A stretch of 64,000 bases of DNA from Fretibacterium fastidiosum. Lineage in GTDB: Bacteria; Synergistota; Synergistia; Synergistales; Aminobacteriaceae. The DNA lies in the NCBI RefSeq assembly GCF_964642095.1, contig NZ_OZ209244.1, positions 2,666,001-2,730,000 on the forward strand, given 5' to 3'. Position 1 is the stretch's first letter. Each line of letters opens with the position of its first letter. The position numbers and the translations under genes are program-made. Under the pieces are notes generated by a model, which was not told the origin of the DNA, made no database searches, and saw only the letters and a list, made by a program, of their open reading frames with translations. Below are positions 1-15,443 of this stretch, one piece after another.

Positions 1-1
1 C

Positions 2-3000
2 GAGGAGCTCCTGGACGAGGCGAGGGTGGAGGAGGCCTCCCGTCAGGACCTCGCGCTGTCCGCCCTGGTCGGGGCGATGCCCTTCCCCGTCAGCGTCCGC
101 TCGACGCGGGACGGGCGCGTCCTGAACAGCCCTTCCTTCGCCCGCCTCGCCGACGCCTCCCCGCACCTCCGCGCCACGGCCGCCGCCCTGAGCGACGGAG
201 AACGCCTGGAGGTCCGGGACCGCCACGGGCGCACCCGAACGCTCGAGGCGCAGACCGCACCGCTCGAGGCGAGGACCGACTGGAGCGCCGTCGCCCTCTC
301 CGACGTCACGGAGGTCGAGGCCCTGGAGGAGGAGAACCTTCGCCTGCGGGGCCGCCTGCAGCGCATCGGCCTCCGCGCCGCGGCCGGCGTCCCGAAGCCG
401 CCGGCGCCCAACCCCATCCGACTGACGGGCCCGGACGCCACCCCGGAAGCGGAGGGACTTCGCACTGCCCTGTCCGACCGGCTGTCCTCCGCCGTGCGCG
501 CCATCTCGGAGAGCGCCCTCCATCCCGCCTTTCTGGCGGTGACGGCCCACCTCCAGGGCCTGCTTCAGTCCCTGCGGGAGACGGAGCTCACCGTCGGAGC
601 GGTGGGCCTCACGGGAAGCGGCAAATCGACGTTCATCAACGCCATGATGGGCGAGCGGCTGCTGCCCGAGGAGACCCGGGCCACGACGAACGCGATCGTG
701 CTCTGCCGCCGGGGCGGGGTCCGAGCGGCGGACGTGTTCTACCTCGACGGAAGGATCGAGCGCACGACGGGCCCCGACCTGACCCCGGACTGGATGGAGG
801 AGCGCACCTCCGAACGCTGGAACCCCGGGAACGAACGGGGCATCGACCACATCGAGTGGAACAGTCCGGACGCGGCGATCCCCTCCGGGCTCGTGCTGGC
901 GGACACTCCGGGGCTTGACGCCTGCGACCTGCCCCGGTACGGCGAGTTGACGCTGCGGCGCCTCCTGCCCAGCCTAGACATCGCCCTCTACCTCGCGCCG
1001 CTGCGCGCCCGCTTCAAGTCCGCGGACGTGGAGCTGATGCACTCGCTCCTGACGGGCGGCCGACAGGTCGTCCTGCTGCTGTCACAAATCGACCTCGAAC
1101 GGGACGAGGTGGAGGCGGGCAGCATCCTCCTGTCCCGCCGCCAGAGGCTGGAGCGGGCCGTGGCGGAGCTGCGGGAGGACCTGCAGGAGGCCGGCGCCAC
1201 TTCCTGTCCCATCATCCCCATCTCGTCGAGGCTTGCGCTCGACGGCTTTTTCCGACGCACGTCCCCGGAATGGGAGGGGTCGAACTTCGACCCGCTCATT
1301 CGTCAACTCACCCAGCTCCGCCGCCACCTCATCCGGTGCGGAACGGTCCTGCGCGGCCGGCGGGCCCTCTGCCTGCTGGAACGGACCGAGGCCCGCTTGG
1401 CGCAGGGGATGGCGGGGAGGCCCGGCGGAGAGCGGCAGGACGCGCGCTGCCGGGAACTGCGGGACGCTCAGCGCTGGCTCAACGCGGAGCTGTCCACGGT
1501 CCGCAACGAGTGGAGCCGATCGATGTCCCGTGAGCTGGACGTCGCCCGTTTCGCGTCCGACGTCCGGGACGCCGCCTCCGTCGGGGCGCTGCGCGACGCC
1601 TGCCTGCGCTGGGAATCGAGGTGGAGCGACGTCATCCGTCGAATGACGGAACGCATGGACTGGGCCAGGGAGGCGTGCCGCAAGGCGCTCCTGCGGCACG
1701 GTGTCTTCTCCGAGGCCCTCTCCGGCAGCCCCTCCCCCACCGCGCTCCCCGGCCTGGACCGGCACCTGCGCCGCCAGGAGACGGAGCTGCGCTCCCAGGT
1801 CCACGTGGAGCGGATCATCGCCGCCACTCGGGGAGAGGACCGGCCCCTGGAGGAGGCCAGGGCCGCCCTGATCCAGGACGGGGCCCCCGCCCTCGCCAGG
1901 CGGCTGGACCTGCTGCGGGACCACCTCAACTGGTGGGAGAACCACATGCGGGAGGCCTGCTGCGACCCCGTCTACCTGGAGCTGGAGCAGGAGGAGAAGG
2001 CCGCGGCCGAAGCGAATGCCCTCGCGGGGGAGGCTTCCGCATCGAGGGCCGAAATGACCGCCCTCCGCCTGCGCCTGATGGAGGAGGGCTCCAGGATCCG
2101 CGAGCTCCTGGCGGCGATCCCTCCCGTCCCGGAGCTATCCGACCTGCCCCTGCCGGTGAGGGATGAGCCCGTCCGGGACGCGCGGGGGGCGGGGATCCTG
2201 GCGTCCCTGTTGCAGGCCATGGGGGAGCAGAGGCTTCAGGCGAAGTTCTTCGCGCTGCCCGCCCTGGCCGGCGGACGGCAGCTCGTCCTGCTGGGGCTTC
2301 GGCGACAGGAAGGGCTCCGCCTGGCATCCCGGTTGATGCACGACGCCCGCCTCATGGAGGCACGAACGCAGGAGCTGGACCTGGAGGGGCGGAGCTGGCT
2401 CCTCCTGGGCGAGGGGGCCCCTCCCTTCCCCTGCCTGCACGTGCCGGACGCCCCCCTGCCCGGCGGTCTTCGGCTCCTGTCCGCGCCCGCCGACGCGCTG
2501 GCCGCCCCGCCCGACGGCCTCTCGTGGGAGGAGCTCCTGGCGGGATGGACGCCCATCGTCCACCTGGACCTGGCGCGCGTGGACTCAGGGCTCTCCGACC
2601 TGGCACGAGCCCCTTATGCGGCGGCCCTGGCATCCGCGCCACGCTGGGTCCTCGCCTTCGCCCACGGCGGGATCTTTGACCGAAAGCTCGCAGACCTCGT
2701 CGCGGACGTGCCGGAGCGCGTGGCGGCCTTCAGGGAGCGCAGGGGTTTTCGGGGCAGGATGGACTGGTTCGTCTACGAGAACTACGACGCCCGCTACACG
2801 GACTTCATCGAGTTTGGGCAGCAGGTCTCCGTAGCCTCCGACGCGGTGGACTTCGACGCCCTGGCCGCGCTGTGGCGCGAGAGCGGGATCGGCTTTGAAC
2901 CGCCGTTCGACGAACCGGGCCTGCGGGCCGCGCTGGCCGAGGGCAGGGACAAGCTGAGGCACGACGTCGATCGCCCCATCCCCCGCACCGTCCGCGGAGG

Positions 3001-3064
3001 CTCGAGGGCGACGGAAGGAACAGGACAGGAGGGACTCTTCAATGCAGACAATGCAGGATCATGA
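2..3064 (+). CDS. PAS domain / dynamin-like GTPase, 5' end outside window
   Basis: Large GTPase of the dynamin superfamily, probably acting at a membrane. The reading frame is open to the window edge, so the N-terminus is missing; the first in-window start is GTG at 26. Residues about 15-110 resemble a PAS fold (ALVGAMPFPVSVRS...VALSDVTEVEALEEE) followed by a short coiled coil. The G domain has the P-loop GLTGSGKST at about residue 200, a switch Thr in ATTNA and DTPG at about 301; the G4 position reads SQID instead of N/TKxD. A helical, Arg/Glu-rich middle region follows. The last third contains a stretch that may be a second, degenerate G domain. Its 3' end overlaps the next gene by 23 bp, so the two are probably translated together. 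The cellular role is unknown; membrane remodelling or stress sensing through PAS is inference. Confidence 0.75.
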   Translation, partial: EELLDEARVEEASRQDLALSALVGAMPFPVSVRSTRDGRVLNSPSFARLADASPHLRATAAALSDGERLEVRDRHGRTRTLEAQTAPLEARTDWSAVALSDVTEVEALEEENLRLRGRLQRIGLRAAAGVPKPPAPNPIRLTGPDATPEAEGLRTALSDRLSSAVRAISESALHPAFLAVTAHLQGLLQSLRETELTVGAVGLTGSGKSTFINAMMGERLLPEETRATTNAIVLCRRGGVRAADVFYLDGRIERTTGPDLTPDWMEERTSERWNPGNERGIDHIEWNSPDAAIPSGLVLADTPGLDACDLPRYGELTLRRLLPSLDIALYLAPLRARFKSADVELMHSLLTGGRQVVLLLSQIDLERDEVEAGSILLSRRQRLERAVAELREDLQEAGATSCPIIPISSRLALDGFFRRTSPEWEGSNFDPLIRQLTQLRRHLIRCGTVLRGRRALCLLERTEARLAQGMAGRPGGERQDARCRELRDAQRWLNAELSTVRNEWSRSMSRELDVARFASDVRDAASVGALRDACLRWESRWSDVIRRMTERMDWAREACRKALLRHGVFSEALSGSPSPTALPGLDRHLRRQETELRSQVHVERIIAATRGEDRPLEEARAALIQDGAPALARRLDLLRDHLNWWENHMREACCDPVYLELEQEEKAAAEANALAGEASASRAEMTALRLRLMEEGSRIRELLAAIPPVPELSDLPLPVRDEPVRDARGAGILASLLQAMGEQRLQAKFFALPALAGGRQLVLLGLRRQEGLRLASRLMHDARLMEARTQELDLEGRSWLLLGEGAPPFPCLHVPDAPLPGGLRLLSAPADALAAPPDGLSWEELLAGWTPIVHLDLARVDSGLSDLARAPYAAALASAPRWVLAFAHGGIFDRKLADLVADVPERVAAFRERRGFRGRMDWFVYENYDARYTDFIEFGQQVSVASDAVDFDALAALWRESGIGFEPPFDEPGLRAALAEGRDKLRHDVDRPIPRTVRGGSRATEGTGQEGLFNADNAGS

Positions 3065-4118
3065 CCGGACGACCGGGTCCCCGCAGGCGGATCTGCCGCC
3101 GCTCGACCCGACGACCGAGCGGCTCGTCTCCGAGCTTGCGGCCCGGCTCCTTCCTCCGTTGACCCAGGCTCTGGCCCGGTCGGCGGCTCCGAGGGACCGG
3201 GAGGACGCGGCACAGGAGGTCAAGGCGGCGCTGAAGGACGGCCTCGATGGGCTGTCCCGCGCCCTGCAGGAGGACTTGCGGAGGGAGGCCGAGCGCCGTC
3301 AAGCTCTGCTTCAGCCCCTGGCCGCCGCCGTAGACGAGATCGCCTCCCTCAGGGTGTTCTTCGGCGAGGCCACAGGGTCCATCCGTTCTGCCCGAGAGGA
3401 CGCCCAGGCCCTCGCCCGGATGCGCGAGGCGTTGTCCCGGCTGGAGGGTGCCGTCAAGGAAGGGAGCGAGGAAGGGCGGTCGTGCCGGCAGGCCTTGATC
3501 GCGCCCCTCGGCACGATCCTCGATGAGCTGTCCGCGCTCCGCGGGGAGGTCCGAAACGCGGGGGAGGCCCTGAGGGGCGTGAGCGCGCAGGGGAAGGGCG
3601 CGGGGGAACTCCATGATGAGGCCGCCAGGCTCCGGGGCCTGCTGGAGCGGAGCGAGGAGCGGGACCTCGAACGCCGGGAAGAGCTTAAGACCACAGCAGA
3701 AGCGGTGGCCCGCGCCGCGGAGGGCCTGCGAAGGGGCCTTGAGGCAGAGCGGGAGGCGGCACGGGAGGCCACAGGCGACACCCCTGGCGCCGAGGCCCTG
3801 AAACGGCTCATGGACGTCACCATCCCCAGCTGGGAGGGGATGCTGAGGGCCCACAGGCAGGCCCAGACCCGTGAGCTCGACGCCTTATCGAAAGAGCTCT
3901 CCAACCTGGAGAGCCAGACGAGCGCGGCCATGGGGCAGACGATTCAGGAGACCCTTCGGCGGGAGCTCGCCGCCCGCGAGGAGGAATGGTCCCGGCGCCT
4001 CTCGGCGGAACGCGCCGAGACGGCGGAAAGGACGCGAAAGCTCATCTGGATCCTGCTGGGCCTGGCGGGCCTCAGCGGGCTTTCGGTCCTGTGTGCCGTC
4101 GCGGCGTTGCTCCGCTGA
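3042..4118 (+). CDS. Coiled-coil protein with C-terminal membrane anchor
   Basis: 358-residue protein with no family I recognise. It is almost entirely charged, Ala/Leu/Glu/Arg-rich helix, consistent with a long coiled coil from about residue 30 to 325. It ends in one hydrophobic segment (LIWILLGLAGLSGLSVLCAV, about 333-353) with only a few residues after it, typical of a tail anchor. The start ATG lies inside the preceding GTPase gene, so the two proteins are probably made from one message and may form a membrane-tethered complex. A hairpin terminator follows about 55 bp downstream. Function is unknown; a tether or adaptor for the GTPase is inference from the overlap. Confidence 0.7.
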   Translation: MQTMQDHDRTTGSPQADLPPLDPTTERLVSELAARLLPPLTQALARSAAPRDREDAAQEVKAALKDGLDGLSRALQEDLRREAERRQALLQPLAAAVDEIASLRVFFGEATGSIRSAREDAQALARMREALSRLEGAVKEGSEEGRSCRQALIAPLGTILDELSALRGEVRNAGEALRGVSAQGKGAGELHDEAARLRGLLERSEERDLERREELKTTAEAVARAAEGLRRGLEAEREAAREATGDTPGAEALKRLMDVTIPSWEGMLRAHRQAQTRELDALSKELSNLESQTSAAMGQTIQETLRRELAAREEEWSRRLSAERAETAERTRKLIWILLGLAGLSGLSVLCAVAALLR

Positions 4119-4174
4119 GGCGGGGGCGATGGGCACCCCGGAGAGCGTACACGGCAAAGCGTGCCCCGATTCAC

Positions 4175-4192
4175 AAAACGGGCCCGTTTTTT
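4175..4192 (+). terminator. Rho-independent terminator
   Basis: AAAACG-GGCC-CGTTTTTT: a short perfect stem running into a U tract, about 55 bp after the coiled-coil gene and just before the cold-shock promoter. Confidence 0.6.
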
Positions 4193-4205
4193 CTGCCCCC
4201 GCCCC

Positions 4206-4234
4206 TTGACAAAAGCTGACAAAGACGGTAATCT
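4206..4234 (+). promoter_or_regulatory. Sigma-70 promoter of cold-shock gene
   Basis: -35 TTGACA (4206-4211), 17-bp spacer, -10 TAATCT (4229-4234). Predicted transcription start near 4241 gives a leader of about 50 nt before the ATG at 4292. Confidence 0.65.
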
Positions 4235-4291
4235 TAGTGCACACCGCCTTTGAGGGTTGGTAATTCTCTTTGTTTTAGGAGGCACTTTTTA

Positions 4292-4492
4292 ATGGCTCAG
4301 GGTACCGTCAAATGGTTTAACGAGAGCAAGGGGTATGGGTTCATCACCGCGGATGAGGGGAAGGATGTGTTCGTCCACTACAGCGCAATTCAGGGCGATG
4401 GCTTCAAGACTCTTGCCGAAGGCCAGAAGGTCTCGTTCGAGATCGTGAATGGCGAGAAAGGCCCTCAGGCTGCTAACGTCGAGAAACTGTAG
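4292..4492 (+). CDS. csp: Cold-shock protein
   Basis: 66-residue single OB-fold nucleic-acid-binding protein of the CspA family, an RNA chaperone of the cytoplasm. The RNP1 motif KGYGFIT and RNP2 motif VFVHYSAI are both present, along with the N-terminal GTVKWFNESKG. Start chosen at ATG 4292 because a clear Shine-Dalgarno (AGGAGG, about 4277-4282) precedes it; an in-frame upstream start would add residues unlike any Csp. It is monocistronic: it has its own promoter and a terminator 42 bp after the stop. The short leader does not show the long structured 5' UTR of enterobacterial cspA. Confidence 0.96.
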   Translation: MAQGTVKWFNESKGYGFITADEGKDVFVHYSAIQGDGFKTLAEGQKVSFEIVNGEKGPQAANVEKL

Positions 4493-4533
4493 TAAGCCTC
4501 CTAGTATCCTTTCACAAACCGTAAGACCAGAAA

Positions 4534-4562
4534 TGAGGCCCCTTGGAGGCCTCGTTTTTTTG
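4534..4562 (+). terminator. Terminator after csp
   Basis: GAGGCC-CCTTGGA-GGCCTC stem followed by a seven-T run. Confidence 0.8.
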
Positions 4563-4586
4563 CCTTTTATGCACCGAATCGCGTTT

Positions 4587-4940
4587 ATACCAATTTGCGT
4601 CTAAAGGGAAAGAAAGGCCCCCCTGCAAGGGGGGCTGCCCCGAAGGGGCTGGGACTGACGGCCCGTGAGCGGCGGCGAACGGTAGCCGGAAGGCTCCCCG
4701 AAGGGGGGGGTAGGGGCGGCGAGTGTTTTTCATAAGACGCGCCTGTCTGACATTCCCCGTCAACGCCTCCACAAGGCAATCCATTGCCTTGCTTCGGCAC
4801 AGCCGACCAACCGGCCGCCGCAATCCTCCCGAAAGATCGGCTTGCGTGAGGCCGGTCGTCTAGCCGAACCCCTCCGGTTCGCTGACGCGAACCACCTCCC
4901 CTTTCAGGGGAGGCAATCCATATTAAACGCGATTTGCTAT
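4587..4940. mobile_element. Terminal-inverted-repeat palindromic element, copy R1 (354 bp)
   Basis: Starts ATACCAATTTGCGTCTAA and ends with the imperfect reverse complement (TTAAACGCGATTTGCTAT). No plausible coding capacity. Inside are several short perfect palindromes: a 17-bp CCCCCCTGCAAGGGGGG, GCCCCGAAGGGGC, GGCAATCCATTGCC, and CCTCCCCTTTCAGGGGAGG near the right end. It also holds a 'long' block (about 4726-4860) shared with 21735-21862, 23020-23260, 27815-27950 and 30375-30515. The structure suggests a MITE-like non-autonomous element; no transposase is nearby, so mobility is inferred from dispersal and termini. Confidence 0.7.
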
Positions 4941-4944
4941 AAGA

Positions 4945-4977
4945 GGGAGCGCCCCGGTTCGGGAGCGCTCCCTTTTG
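4945..4977. terminator. Hairpin downstream of rpoC
   Basis: GGGAGCGC and GCGCTCCC form an 8-bp stem with a smaller CCC/GGG inner pairing; TTTT follows on the plus strand and TCTTAT on the minus strand. Placed 55 bp after the rpoC stop, it can serve as the rpoBC terminator. Confidence 0.6.
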
Positions 4978-5027
4978 TCCGTGCTTTACAACTCGCTCCT
5001 ACGGCGTAGCCGCATCGCAACTCCAAC

Positions 5028-10145
<5,118 letters not shown>

Positions 10146-10149
10146 CCCG

Positions 10150-13818
<3,669 letters not shown>

Positions 13819-13865
13819 CTATTGAAAGACCTCCTTGACAGGCTGGAAAAATACGCCGAATCCCA

Positions 13866-13894
13866 ATGATAACAAAAGGATATAGTCCTGTCAA
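13866..13894 (-). promoter_or_regulatory. rpoBC promoter
   Basis: On the minus strand: -35 TTGACA (13889-13894), 17-bp spacer, -10 TATCAT (13866-13871). Predicted start about 13859, leader about 40 nt. The -35 box sits in the loop of the hairpin that follows the tRNA gene. Confidence 0.75.
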
Positions 13895-13912
13895 TAGACA
13901 AGACCATATCCT
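13870..13912 (-). terminator. Terminator of tRNA-Leu overlapping rpoB promoter
   Basis: AGGATAT/ATATCCT plus GTC/GAC pairing (one mismatch) with a 14-nt loop, followed on the minus strand by TTTTGTT. It ends the tRNA transcript just where rpoBC transcription starts. Confidence 0.6.
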
Positions 13913-13922
13913 TTTAATTTCA

Positions 13923-14010
13923 TGGTGCCCGAGAGAGGACTCGAACCTCCACAGCCTTAGCGACTACTAGAACCTGAATCTAGCGCGTCTACCAATTCCG
14001 CCACCCGGGC
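13923..14010 (-). tRNA. tRNA-Leu (anticodon CAG)
   Basis: 88-nt class II tRNA with acceptor stem GCCCGGG/CTCGGGC, a long variable arm, T-loop GTTCGAGTC and an encoded CCA. The anticodon loop TTCAGGT between CTAGA and TCTAG gives anticodon CAG, reading CUG leucine codons, consistent with the high use of CTG in this GC-rich genome. Confidence 0.95.
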
Positions 14011-14025
14011 TTGACAACGAAAAGT

Positions 14026-14054
14026 ATTCTAGCAGGGGTTTCCGCGTTTTGCAA
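14026..14054 (-). promoter_or_regulatory. Promoter of tRNA-Leu
   Basis: -35 TTGCAA (14049-14054), 17-bp spacer, extended -10 TGCTAGAAT (hexamer 14026-14031). Predicted start is about 8 nt before the mature tRNA 5' end. Confidence 0.65.
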
Positions 14055-14246
14055 GAGGGAATTTTGCCCCCAAATCCATGGGTTGCGATGGCTTTATCGG
14101 GGATCGAGCCCGTCGTTGTAGAGGTTCAGCCGACTCCGATCTTTCACCCGTCCGGTGCGGCAGAAAACGCAAAAAACCTGCCCCTGCCGCACGTTAAAAA
14201 CTTTGGATTTGGATTGCCCCCGTCCACGCCCCCGGTCCGAGGCGGG

Positions 14247-15254
14247 TTACTTCAGCTCGGAGAAGTACTTGATCGTGCGCACCATCTGGCTCGTGTAGGA
14301 GTTCTCGTTGTCGTACCAGGAGACGACCTGCACCAGCGTGTTGCCGTCCTCCATCGCGATGACCCTCGTCTGGGTGGCGTCGAAGATGGAGCCCGCCGTG
14401 CTGTCGATGATGTCGGAGGAGACGATCTCGTCCGTGTTGTACTCGAAGGACTCCGAGGCCTCCTTCTTCATCTGGGCGTTGACCTGGTCGGCCGTGAAGG
14501 ACCCCTTGATGACCGCGTCCAGGATCGTGGTGGAACCCGTGGCGACGGGCACGCGCTGGGCGGCGCCGTTCAGCTTGCCACTCAGCTCGGGGATCACCAG
14601 GCCGATGGCCTTTGCGGCACCGGAGGACGCGGGGACGATGTTCTCCGCTGCGGCCCGGGCGCGGCGCAGGTCGCCCTTGCGGTGGGGACCGTCCAGAACC
14701 ATCTGATCTCCGGTGTAGGCGTGGACGGTGGTCATGAAGCCGGAGACGATGGGCGAAAGGTCGTTCAGCGCCTTGGCCATGGGGGCCAGGCAGTTCGTGG
14801 TGCAGGAGGCTGCGGAGATGATCGTGTCCGACGGCGTGAGCGTCTTGTGGTTGACGTTGAAGACGATCGTGGGCAGGTCGTCGCCTGCGGGGGCGGAGAT
14901 GACCACCTTGCGTGCGCCGGCCTTGACGTGGGCGCCCGCCTTGTCCTTTGAGGTGTAGAAGCCCGTGCACTCGAGGACCACGTCGATCTTCAGGTCCTTC
15001 CACGGCAGGTTCGCGGCGTCCTTCTCCGCATAGATCGTGATCTTCTTGCCGTTGACGGTGATGGAGTTCTCGTCCGCCTCGACGACCCCATGATAGCGGC
15101 CGTGCGTCGTATCGTACTTCAGAAGGTGCGCCAGGACCTCGGGGCTCGTCAGGTCGTTGATCGCGACCACCTCATACCCCTCGGCCTGAAACATCTGACG
15201 AAAGGCAAGACGCCCAATACGGCCAAAACCATTGATTGCAACTCTCACTGCCAT
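14247..15254 (-). CDS. gap: Glyceraldehyde-3-phosphate dehydrogenase (type I)
   Basis: 335-residue NAD-dependent enzyme of glycolysis/gluconeogenesis that makes 1,3-bisphosphoglycerate in the cytoplasm. The Rossmann start VAINGFGRIGR and the catalytic-Cys motif SAASCTTNCLAP are intact; the phosphate-binding AKAIGLVIPELSGKLNG and C-terminal WYDNENSY are canonical. The start ATG at 15254 follows GGGGAGGAAG. No other glycolytic genes are adjacent; the gene stands alone between a tRNA and glnN. Its 190-bp upstream gap carries a TATATAAT element and three copies of AAATTGCG in the same orientation, which may be regulatory. Confidence 0.97.
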   Translation of the reverse strand: MAVRVAINGFGRIGRLAFRQMFQAEGYEVVAINDLTSPEVLAHLLKYDTTHGRYHGVVEADENSITVNGKKITIYAEKDAANLPWKDLKIDVVLECTGFYTSKDKAGAHVKAGARKVVISAPAGDDLPTIVFNVNHKTLTPSDTIISAASCTTNCLAPMAKALNDLSPIVSGFMTTVHAYTGDQMVLDGPHRKGDLRRARAAAENIVPASSGAAKAIGLVIPELSGKLNGAAQRVPVATGSTTILDAVIKGSFTADQVNAQMKKEASESFEYNTDEIVSSDIIDSTAGSIFDATQTRVIAMEDGNTLVQVVSWYDNENSYTSQMVRTIKYFSELK

Positions 15255-15315
15255 TTTTACTTCCTCCCCTGGCCCTCGGCCCAATCCATTTCAAGCCACA
15301 ACACATCGTGACCGC

Positions 15316-15348
15316 CGCAATTTTGTTCGCGCAATTTCAACGCAATTT
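15316..15348 (-). promoter_or_regulatory. Three direct AAATTGCG repeats upstream of gap
   Basis: CGCAATTT occurs at 15316-15323, 15330-15337 and 15341-15348 on the plus strand (AAATTGCG on the gap strand), between a TATAAT-like box further upstream and the gap start. Possible regulator-binding or curved region. Confidence 0.4.
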
Positions 15349-15443
15349 CATATACATATACTAAAGAAGGGAACCGCCCGCCTCTTCATTATATAACAAA
15401 GGACGGCGAAAAGGGCATCGAACCGGACGCTCCTGCGGCTCCC

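Noticed and set aside
4512..4823. Repeat-borne open frames (e.g. reading QGNGLPCGG or RQARLMKNT in several copies)
   Set aside because: The frame stays open in several copies only because the repeats are alike; no ribosome site, and palindromes better explain conservation.
14155..14192. GTGCGGCAG/CTGCCGCAC inverted repeat downstream of gap as terminator
   Set aside because: The loop is 20 nt and no T run follows on either strand; too weak to call.
15090..15311. Small open frame upstream/antisense of gap
   Set aside because: Overlaps the gap N-terminus on the other strand; no supporting features.
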